Shown: one piece after another, positions 41,701 through 53,700 of the stretch
How the letters are laid out: every line of letters starts with the position of its first letter
Position numbering within the stretch: position 1 is the stretch's first letter
Origin: Lineus longissimus
Taxonomy: Eukaryota > Nemertea > Pilidiophora > Heteronemertea > Lineidae
Direction: 5' to 3'
Length of the DNA stretch: 64,000 nt
NCBI RefSeq assembly: GCF_910592395.1
Contig: NC_088320.1
Coordinates: 3,162,001 to 3,226,000 of the forward strand
Translations under genes and position numbers: made by a program
The notes under the pieces: model-generated
Database searches by the model: none
The model's input: only the letters and a program-made list of their open reading frames with translations
Told to the model about the DNA's origin: nothing

Positions 41701-44700
41701 AAACTGGTGGTGAGGAAGGTTCTTGTTCAAAGGTTGAGTACTCGAATGGGTGAACCACAACTTCCCGATGCATTTCTGTCACGTTCCAACAACTTCCCCT
41801 TAAAAATTCAATAAAGAACTTTTTCTGATTTTTAAAGGCTCCATATTATTTTAAAACCTTTTGAACATGAAACTACCTTGTTGACATCGGACACCTCCAG
41901 CCAAGCGGAAGTCGTGATTAACCTGGTAAGGAACACCGCAAACCTGAGGCAAATGATTTGTGACGGCCAGGTAGGAGGTTGAGCACACAAGATAGCGGAA
42001 GTCGGAACAGTCACTCTACGGCAAAGACAAGGTAGGAATATAATCCAGTTTTCCATCATCAATTTTATATGTTTGCCGTTTACCCCTCCCCGCCACCTTT
42101 TGTGACACAGAATACATGCACACCATTAGGGCCGGCTTTGAGAGCCACCTTTGAACAAGATACCAAACTGCATCGATCAGTCTAGCATACTTCACAGAGA
42201 GCCATTTAGCAAACAAGACGAGAACTTCAGCATCCGGCAAATTCATTCTCAATTTCAAAAGAATACACAGTATAACAGAAACTTTACTCAAAACCCACAG
42301 AAATGCAGGCCTCCAAGATTAAGAGCTATTCATTTTATAACAGCTCATAGAGCCTATTAAATTTAATAGAATAACTGAGAAAAATCTCACGCAAAGTTCA
42401 AATTAAAATGGATATGATTTGCTACTTGACTGCATTATACATGTAATGTGACCAAATGAATCGACATTACAAATTATAAGCCTATACTTTTATACCGGGG
42501 TACCACAATATAATAGGCCTGTTAAACTTCAAAGACCTTATGGGACCACCTAGGTATATGCTTTGCGAGTTCAACCACTTCCTACACCCACCTGATTAAA
42601 TTTTATATACCGATTATCCAGGCGGACATGGTCTGGAGTTCCTGCTTTTTGTTTTCATTTGTGCAAAGTGGAACATTCTATTTGAAAGAGGTACAATGGA
42701 GACAAGCCCAGTAAAGACAAGAAATTCTCACCTTCATCACTAGCACCATGCCTCGGCCCAAACTTATGTATCATTGGAATCCCCGTCCTCCCACCACGAA
42801 ACGAGGATCGATGGTATCCAAAACTCGGCCGTTCAGAATCGGAAAACACTTCGTCATCAGTCAGTACATCCGTCATTTTGAATCAGTAATCCAATACTAT
42901 TGAAACGTACCAGTTTTTAATTCTGATTTTTCACTTTGAAATAGTGCAACATATTATGTATGAACAATATTTACAATAAAATAATGTACCGGTATGTCGA
43001 TTTTGCACAGTTTATAATCCTGAGTTTAAACAAAACTTCCTAGATCTGCCGACCAGACTGTTCCACGGGTCAAACAACTGACAAACGAACACCACAATGA
43101 TCAGAAGCCACAAAAACAAAGATTGTCACAATCCAACTCAAGGGACCATGGACCCATTCCCGGTCGCTCCACAATCATTAAAACCTGACTGAACTAATGA
43201 CTATGTATGTTCCCTAACGAGGAGTGTAGGCTTATGCACCTTAAACATTGTATATCATATGGTGTTTTATACCCAGGCCTTTCAATGTTCCAGGTGAATG
43301 GGCATATGTGGGTAGGCCTATGTACAGGTATGACACAGGGCAGCTTGTCAGGCCATTCCAAGCAGTGGATTTAGACTGTGCAGTGTCAATCATATCTATA
43401 AATTGATATTTGATTTACATGTTAAGGGGCATTTGGACCTGACATGTAAACCATCAGCATGATAAAATACACTTGATGAGTTGGCTTTCTGATCTCATCA
43501 ACTGGTGATATATCAGCTTTAGATAGGCAATATCACAAATCTTGATAAATTGCAATGGCAAAATTTCTGTTATAATTTTCTGGTAAAATACCGATGACTC
43601 ATTCGGAGTTAAGCACAGTCTGACTCATTTCATATCAAGCCTTTATAAATGTTCATCACAAATTCATATACAGTACCAATACCAGAAATGTGCACACTAA
43701 ATGATATGCAAATGACCAGATACCTGCATACATTATCAACTATGAAGCACAACCTATTTAACTCAGGACGCAATTATACTCTTAAGTCCACTGAAGGTTT
43801 GACTCTTTTAGCAACTTCAAGGTCAGTTTTGGCCTGACAAGCCCATGAACTACAGGCATAAGGTAAACAATCGACTTATGTCCAGGTTAAACTGTTTTCA
43901 AGGTATTTCACACCAATTACTAATCAATAGAGAGCTGGCACCATGCCCTTTGAGCAGTATGACATCATATGTAATCAGTAATGGGCACCAGAGTGTTTTT
44001 GGCACGATTTGTGCGAAACACGTAATCTTTTATACCCAAACCCAAAGCCAGCTGGGGTCTGTGTCTTTGTCGAAACTAGTATTTTACCTATGATGCACAC
44101 AAGCAACAACATATCATCATAGTACAGCTTGAACTACAGGCAAGGTGAGAGGAATTCTCTACTATAATTGAATCGAGAATGGGGATATTTCGTTCTCTGT
44201 TGATTTTAATTTTAATGAAATAGGACTCTCCATTCCGGTTTTATAAACCTCACTGATCAAATAGATTCAGGTCGAGACCCGAATTGAACTTCATTGACCC
44301 ATTGACAAATGAGTAGTATGTCCTACCTATGATGAATTACCCTTGCGGAAAATTTCGAGATGGAGACAACAAAGCGAAGTTCGACCCTGCTATCATGACA
44401 TGATAATATCATTGGTGTCACTGCAGTTTTCAGGTATTTCACACTTTGACCCATCTCAGGTTTAACTACGAGTCAAACCAACGATGCAGCTCTAGTACTA
44501 GTACTGTTAGAATGCCTACCCATCGACATAGGATTGGCCTCCCTTTCCTCTAAGAGTGGTCTGATTGCCAAACGTTGACAAACGCCCCATAAACACTTCT
44601 AAACCTTGCACTTCATTAACTAGGCCCTTAAATGAGGCATAAACAAATCGTTCAACCCCTGAATGACCCTGTTTAGACCCATGCTGTGAAGAAGCCCCAG

Positions 44701-47700
44701 GGGGCATACTGGGAAGGCAAGCTTGATTATGAGGAATGAAGATCCGACTGGCGACTCTCTAACCACAGACTGGCGACTGTCTTACCCCAGACCTGGTGAG
44801 CAGGGTCTACATGTCAATCTGGTCTGGGCACCATCTAGTGCTCTACTGGTCACTGCATAACAAATTTGCTGTCAGAGCAGGAAAGTTAAATGGCTTGGAA
44901 ATGTATGCTTCATAGTCTACAATGGCTGTTGGTCATTACATAGACACTATTAGCATTGTCAGTCAGGCATGCATTCTGATCATTTACTGAATAGTGCATT
45001 GGTCGTCCAATAGGTCACAGTTGAATTTTGCAAACTCTTCAGTAAACCCAATTGAGAAGGTCGATCACTGAGGTAAAATTACTCCAACTTCGTGATAAAA
45101 TTGCCACATACCAATTTCCCTTTCTATTATCTCGAATTCTTACAACTCTTCAATTGCAGAACACAAGCAATAACATTCTGCGCCAAGCTTGGAATCAGAA
45201 ACCCAATAAGCCTCAACAAAATCGCTCTAGATTTTCATTCATGTAGAAATTGTCACATACAATTACGACTATCATCAGGGGACAATGAAAATATCCTACT
45301 TAATCCTTCATACGGAGTAAAAATTCCAACAATTATAAAATTGTACAAGCGTGTTTCACAGTCCCGTAATTCATAAAGCGCTAGAACTTATAGATTTATT
45401 TTGCTATCGGTATGCGTCCAAGTCCAATAAGGGGAATAATTGTATCGAATTGCATTTGTAATCGAGGTAAACCAGAAAGGCTTTATTGTATACAATCATA
45501 CATATGCAAGCCAAGTGTCATTGATTGATGTATATACTGGAAATGCCAAGAGTACATATTATAGAGTAGGCTGCACTGGATGGTGTTGCTATCTCGTGTC
45601 AAGTTCTGGAACTGAAATGTCTACAGAATCTATATTTTGCTTCAAAGTCTGCTCAACAGAGGTCAGGTTTTGTTACATTTATCTAAGGCCGAAGTTACAT
45701 AGACCTCATTCGTTCATTTACCACGAGTCACTTTCCGGGTTTTTCTTTCATTCCTCGGTGAATGCACGCCACAAGGCCGTGCATTCACAGGGGAAAGAAA
45801 GCAAAAGGGGAAAATGAGTCCTGGGAAATGAACGAATGAGGTCTATGTCACTTCGGCCTAAGATGCAAATGGATACATGTTCACAGTATTGTGGCACTTG
45901 ATGGTGTTGCCATCTCGTGTCAAGTTCTGGAACTGAAATGTCTACAGAATCTTGCTTCAAAGTCTGCTCAACAGAGGTCAGGTTTTGTTACATTTACAAA
46001 CAGTGCCTCGTAATGATTATCTAATATGCAAATGAATACATGTTCACAGAATACATGTACAATCAAAATTAAGGCGACGTGTTGGGACATATCTAGGAAG
46101 TTCAGATCATGATAAACTAATTAACAGAATGACCTGAATTCAGTCAGACTTCCACAAGGGTAATAAACTACCTGTAAAATAACAGATATGAAGAAAGATA
46201 GTACACAAAGTTCATTCTCATTTCCAACTGGCACAGGAAAGGCACGAATTTCAAATGAAATCACGCAATGAATTGCTCACAAAATGAGTCAATAAATTTG
46301 AGAGCACATGAAGGGGAGATGGCCTACTCTATCTTGGGCATTCTAAAACAATCACCCATGCTACACCAGTGCTTCTTGTGGAAGGGCTCAGTTAAGGGGA
46401 TGAAATGGTCACTGCATGCTGAGCCATGCCCTTTTCTCTGAGCTCACTCGCACACCAATTTCTTTCAAATGACAGGATACTCACAGCTTTCTGACGAGAC
46501 TAGCATATCCCCTGCAGCTCTCACTTCATCAAATCTACTGTACAACACATTCAACCTGAAAATGGAAGGATACACACATCATTACATGAACTGAACATGG
46601 CACCTAACCAGGAAGCACCTTCAAACTTCATGACCAACATCCAACGAGGCAATTTAGAGAGTAAATGATCCAGAGAGATGATTTTTCCAGATACGGACCA
46701 TCCATGTATTGCAACTCTCACAGGCCCGGAGGAAGTGGACCCTTGAAAATACATGTCAAGTATTTTTTTTCTAAAGGCCTTTAAAAAACCACATATCTTA
46801 AGTCCTATCATGAATTTATAGGTCAGAAAAATCACTACTTCGGAATGAGTGTCATAACGGACTTTTCCCTGGAGTGGACTTTTAAACTATTTTTTCTTAC
46901 CAGATTTTAAAAACCTTCAACTAACAAGTGTCTTGAAGAGACTTTAATCACACACTCAAACACTTTACTGTCCGAATTACATTAAAAAATCCCAAAAATC
47001 GTTTTTAAACTACAAAATAAACACTTATCAGTAGCTAAGCACGAAACATGATCCTCCTGTTTTACGTTTTTACGCCACCTTTACTCAAGATATTAAATGT
47101 GACCTGAGTGTCAAGTCTGGTGAACTTACTTTGCAGCTGGAATTTTCTTTTTGGCAAGATCCGATCTCACTCTTTCACCGACGTGTCTGTATATGACAAC
47201 GAGTGTGTCAACGGCAGTTTGGCGTACTTGGGCATTTTGATCATCAAGACATTTCACAATCATTGGCACCAACTTAGCGATTGTCAAACACTTCGCTCCA
47301 TATCTGAAACGAAGAAGGAATTCATTGTACAGTGTATCGTAAGGTGTTTTTTTGGCAACAGATTTTTGATAGAGTGTCTGACAAGCCAAATCTAGCTGGC
47401 CCATTCGTAATGGGTGGCACTATTGACATAACTCTTATCACGTTATGGAATAGCTTTTGTAAAGAGAGGCTGAACCAAACCTAGGTTTGAGTCTATCAAC
47501 ACAGCAACTTGATACCAAGGACTTACTGATTAAGTGTTGTCTGTAAAACAAGCATGACTCCTTCTCTTATTTTCCATAATTTGTGGGTAAATGCATTGGT
47601 CAAACGATCGAACACAAACTGAAAAGCAAAGAACAAAGATTAGTAAAACAATATCAAAGTGAAAAGAGATCATCTCGTCTTCGTTAATAGTTTACATGTG

Positions 47701-50700
47701 GTATCTAGAAGTTCTACACTTTTTGATCTGCGTCGGACGTCCATAAATAGTCATAAATTATGTCTGTTAGCACCCTACAATGACTAGTTCCTCTACTCAC
47801 CTGTGGTGGTGCTATCTCTAAAAGCTTGATGGCAAGTTCCAGGGCTTGGTCTCGCACCTACGTAGGAGAAAATGACAATGTTTCAGAAACGACATGTATC
47901 AAACAGTACTGGGATCCATGTTCAGGAGGGCACCTCACCTTGGTGTTGAAATGACTGCATGCATGCAATTCTGCATGTACCCGTACGGTATGTTTTCAAC
48001 CAGCAAGTCAGAAGGTTGATTTCTCCCCTCATGGATGAGCTTTGACAATCGACACAGTTGACCGGATTCATGATGTTAAAATGTATGATGCAGCTCTTCC
48101 AACATCCAACTGGTCACAGCAAGAGCAGGTCCGACTCCAAAATTTGACAAAAGTTTTTGAGTACATACCTGGGGTTTACTGTCTCCGAATCTGTCAACAA
48201 TGGCTGGCAGCACTGAAAGTACAGACAAAATTCAAATTGATCAAATCCATCACTAATTAACATAACTTTTTTGGCAAGGCAAATCCAGGCAGTTCTTGGT
48301 TTTAAATATAATCCGGTGGCGCACGATTCTTTTAACTTCTCACCCCGCACAGCTTACCAGTTTGCTCTTCATCATTGGTAGTCTCTATTGTACTAGTATT
48401 ATCCATGATGCAGTGTTAAGTCCCTTAAACTTCCCTCTGTCTCTTAATATCTTTTTGCCTGTAGTCCAGACATCTCACAAACTTTTAATGATCTGACCAT
48501 CAAGAACACAATAGTGACAAACCACGTGGTGAACAGTCATTCACATCAAAGCCACAGGTATTTGAAACTATGAACTTATATCTTGACCTTGACCCACAAA
48601 ACACCTAAATTAGCGTGGACATCGCAAAAACACTCAAAACTTTAAAAGGCAATATATGTGACTCAGGGAACACATTCTCTGGTTGGAGGACAAGTAAATG
48701 ATGGTGTAGTTCAAAGGTTGATACATGAAGATTGTATTTTGGCCTTGAAATATTGTCAGCGATTTTCCCTACATGCTTTATTACCAGGCATGACATGGTA
48801 TCGTCATCAGGGTGAACTTTATAGGTCAATCTAGTACCCAGGGCAGGAACGATCATTCTGTGCATCCCCAACATGGTGAGGATTGGCCACACCAGGATCA
48901 GGACCAATTCGATCCTAGCCTCCTCAGGCCAGGGGTAGACCTCCAACATACCTGTGGTGACATGATGCTTGAACTGGTCCTCCATGCGGTCGATAAGCAG
49001 CACCAACACCTCTAAACCATTCAGTGTGACCTGGAAAGATGGAAGAACATACCAAATCAAAATGGGTGAAAGACTTGGACTTTTTTACTGCGGTGCTTCA
49101 CTGGGGGTCCCTGATGTAAGACATCATGGAAGACATCATGTAAGACTGCTTTAGAGGATATTGACAGGACACCGCTCCACCAAGGTCCTCTTCATTCAAC
49201 CTAGAAGACGAGTCGATGACAACAACTTGTTAATATTCTTTCAAAGCTCTTGCAGAATGGTTCAATGACCCAGTAAGTAGATTCTGTGAACCTCGATTTC
49301 AGGGGCTAGCGTTTTTCACTAACATTGGCACTTTGACACCAGGCTCTCTCCTAATCCTACTGAATCTGATGCCAGGTTATCTCCCCCTGACTCTCCCAAG
49401 CCTCCTTAAAGTTTCTTTTGTTACTGACTGAGCCCTGGGCTCTTGTCAGACATATCAATAATGAGAGGAAAGAGGAGCCATCTCTGTTGATGAGCCGCCA
49501 CATTGCAAATCATTACTTTCACTTACTGCCCTGATTCTTCCCTTTCAAGTTGTGTACCAACCCACGCTAAACTGAAGCCACATTTTAATGTCAACATCAC
49601 AGCTTGTCCACAAATGTACACGGCCGACTCCACATGCATGCTACAGCACTGCGAACACTAATACATTGCCACAAAAATCAATGGAAAATGCATAACTGCT
49701 GTGTTCTTGGCAGCATCCATGGCATCAGAGCATGTACACCCTTATATCACCCAAGTGACTTCTACATTTTGTACCTCTAAGATTTATGGGGATGGCATGA
49801 TAATAAACAGAGAGAATCTCCTCAACTCTGATTTACTGGGCCATTGGGATGTATCTATTTCTTCATGATCATGACAGCCGACCATCCCATTCAAAATTCT
49901 ACTTCTAGGGGTGGTTAAAAGTGTAATGTAAAGATTGTCCGAGATGGGCGCTGATGCAGCACTTGAGCTCAACCTTTGAAGTTGGGAAGGAGGGAACACT
50001 TGGACTGATGGTCCAAACCTTTTCACATGTCATCTTTTTACCAGTGTTCAATACTGCTCAATCCCACAAAGCCAGTCTTACCACGATTCAGCCCTTTCTA
50101 TTTCAACCCCTTTCTTGTTCATGATGTCGAGATGACTCATGAATTGTTCTTAGCGATTGCATATTCCGCCTATGTTTAATAACGACCAGATAAAACTGGT
50201 TTGCTGTGATGTGGTGATTGGCGATTCCCATGGGTATCCAAGACAGTCAATGTGCGGTTTATTGCACTTGCACTGTCTGGGTGTACACACTGTACTTTGT
50301 ACATTTCATACACGACATGGTATGGTCCAGCATTGCCATGGGCGTTCCCAATTCAGAAGGACTTACTCAAATCACATTCACAGTAGGTTCATCCTGAACT
50401 TCATGGCCTATATTCCCCAACGTGGCCGGGGTATTTCTTAATGAGATGCAGAAACCTTGGTGGTCAAGATGCAGTCAGGTAAATATGCCCTGAATGAAAC
50501 TGAGGCTGAGCAAAGCAAGAGCTGAACATGCTGTTTATCAAGAATTGACATGATTCCAGCTCAGTTTTAGTTAAATGCACATGTTTGAACCAGTATAGAT
50601 TAGATATCCAGCAATAGCCTGAAGGAAGCAAGTTTCTCTAAATAAATTCCCAGGTATCAACTCAGAAGCAAAAGCACTGAAGTTGCTAACCTGACAGAAC

Positions 50701-53700
50701 ACCTGTCTTAAAACTACTCCTGTTAAATTACTACAATTTTTTAAACATCTTTTAAGTGTCCACCTGATATCACTGGTATCAGTGACTCATTTCGGAAAAC
50801 GAAATTTACTACCCAGACAGACAGGAATTTACAAGAAGTCTTCCAGTGGCAGTGCTCTGCTCGCTTCAATGTAGTCACTGACAGGGCGAGCTTTTACCTT
50901 TGAAGTTTATACTTAAATGGCCTATTCTGGGTGCTTAGGTCAGTCTTATTCCTTAGATCTTAAGTCGGCAAAACTGGAGCATTATTTATTATTTATTTAT
51001 TGTATAGTATAGTATAAACTGTAGTCTGAAAAGTGTCTGACTTGGGATACAGTTTTAAAACCAAAACAGCCTTTATTCCATCCCATTCTTGGTTAAAAAC
51101 ACCAAACAGTAAACTAGCATTTCTAAGCTGATTACTCTTTGCCGATCACTCATTTTTTCCAAACGTTTTCACAACTTGCCCGAGAACATTCACTGAATCA
51201 AGAATGAGTTAAAACTCATAACAGGTGGCATACAAATAGGAGAAATGTGTGACACTACATGTGACCATTGTACGCGTTCATGTACAAATACCATGCTGTG
51301 GACATCTGCAGCCATTGATAACAAATTGATTTCGTATCAGTTCAATAATTCCCAGGTACATCATGTACATCACAACGTAAGCGATACAAAAGCCTATACA
51401 TTTCATCAGATTCCCCACACATAAAAAATGTGACATCGAAAGCTGACGGAGTGTCGTTTCCCGAGGGTTCTCTTAAATGACGATGAAAGTTATTGTATAG
51501 CTTTTTTTGCTATGTGAAGAACAAGAAGTAGAATTTTATCACATTGGGTGATATGAATAAAGACTAGCAAATGCTTTTACTCTGGTTTTGTACAGGAAGG
51601 CCTAGTGTAAATGTACATGGAGATTTAGATAAAAGCATTTGCTTGTCTTTATTCATATCACCCATTGATACATTGTGTTACTTTGCCGAAGGGGAGTCAC
51701 TGGTGATTGTTTTTAAAATGGGGGGGGGGGGGGGTACCATTAGTGAAACAAGGTTCTACCACAATATCCGCAAGCTGTTCAAATTTGAAACGAAGGACGA
51801 AATTCTATACTTACTGTACTTTTATACTAGTCAAGAGTGATTCACAAGATGAATGTAGGCCCTCCAACCCCTAGTGATTGTTGATAATTACCACCAAAAG
51901 CAAGTGGGACTTCAGGACTTATCACAACGCTGATGGCACCCCTCAGCCTTTTTCTACTGCCTTCATTTGTACTCCAAGATAAATACCAATATCCCTTACT
52001 TTCAAAGGATACACTTTGAGTACAATGTGGGCCCAACATTTGGAACACTTAAGAAATCAAAACGACCTCAAGATATTTTGAAATTGACCAAGTTACCAAT
52101 GTCAACATTATCACCATTTTTTTACCCTGACCTGCATGAAGAACATTTATGTTCATGTTACTTTTAAAAAATGGTCAGAAGGAAAACAAACACAATCATT
52201 GTTTTCTGAACTATCCACAAGTAACGAAGCCAAAAAGGGATTCAATTAGTTTTACACTTCCTTTAGCAAAATACTTTCCATAACCTTTTGGAAAAGATTC
52301 GTATTTCCCAAAATGGCTTGTCATTGGTCACCTTTGCCGAAGTTTAGATCAGAATAAAAGGCCCCTTAGCCTTGCTTGACGCACAGTGCGTGCTTCACTA
52401 TCAAAATATTTGCAATCACCAATGCTACATGAAAATGCTGTTTAGAAACCTGTCATATTATAACTGGTTTAATTTTAAAAGCTAGTTTAGTCGCGAAACG
52501 GCCATCAATCAAACAAAACAGGGTGGATCGAGCCAACATGCACCTTGGCACTACTTCAGTGAATAATGACAGTTCAGCTTTAAACCAAATCTATGACTGT
52601 CTGTGACCGCTGTCTTCCACTACAGCACTAAATACATGCACATGTGTAATTATGGTAGGGTAGCACATGTATGTACATCACTCCTGCAAGTGCAACATCA
52701 GTAATTGAGTTTCATGGGAAAACGCTTGATGATTGCACTGCCAGTTTTAATTACCCACCAATTAACAAGTTGCCACATGGCTGATGTTGCTACATCATAG
52801 ACTAAACATTGCATACAAAGTGTACACATGTAACAACACATTGTTTGTAACTTTCCAGGTTCAGGGACACAACACATACAATGAATGTATGTAAGGTTCA
52901 AGGGACTTCATCTCATAAACTGTTGTCAGTACCCAAATAAAGTTAGCACTCCGACAGATTCAAGTAGTTGGAATGAAACAATGAGGCCACCAAACTTTTA
53001 GGCCATTTTAAAAGTCAGTCATTGTCAGGTGAATGAAGAGCTCTGACATGCTGACTCACATGAAAGCTTATCAAGGCTCACAGTACGATTAGATGCGATT
53101 CATGATGCCTTCAGCAAGAAGAGAATGCCAAGTCCAGATAACACAATGTAAAACATCTCCGAGTATAAAGACTAGCAAATTACCTGTCGAATGCAAGCAG
53201 GTTGAAGTGGGTTTTTACAATACAAGTACATGGAACATGCTCACAATAGATGAGATGTAGTTCACCTCCAATCATAAAGATCATGCAACTTTTCGATCAG
53301 GGAGAAGGGGGCCTTGCCCTTGTGAAATTGTCGTGTAGGGAGGGGGTGAAGTCATACGTTTTCAATTCAAGCTCCTACATAGCATGTTGTGTCAAATGCG
53401 CACTCGATTGCGCTTGCATGGAGTCGGCGGCACTGGTATAGTGGTAGTGATGTTTGAGAATAGGTCAGTGGTCAGCTTTCCACCACTAGACATGCTACAC
53501 TCAAGTCAGTTATTCCCAATCATTAATTTGATGAAATCTGTTTTGACACTATTTTGACATCCTGACCTGCCCTGGCAGATTTCAAGTTCAAATTCAGCCT
53601 TGAACAGCTCCAAATCGATGACCTGAGAACAAAAATAGTTTTTTCATGAACGGAGCAGGTGCAAAGCCCTTGATATGACTATCTTTCATCTTTGGGCTTG

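Larger units (their letters stand above)
33633..42731 (-). other. CLASP intron downstream of the alternative first exon (9.1 kb)
   Basis: Contains the inverted-repeat element at 37243-37651, a diverged 118-bp tandem repeat (38113-38340), a poly-T run near 39608 and the unidentified coding-like block at 41471-42291. No other feature is supported. Confidence 0.6.
42877..46484 (-). other. CLASP intron 7, upstream part, with a MITE-bearing duplication
   Basis: Holds the duplicated segment and foldback element at 45573-46053. The sequence immediately upstream of 42876 would be the promoter of the short CLASP form, but no TATA or initiator can be defended. Nothing else is recognised. Confidence 0.6.
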
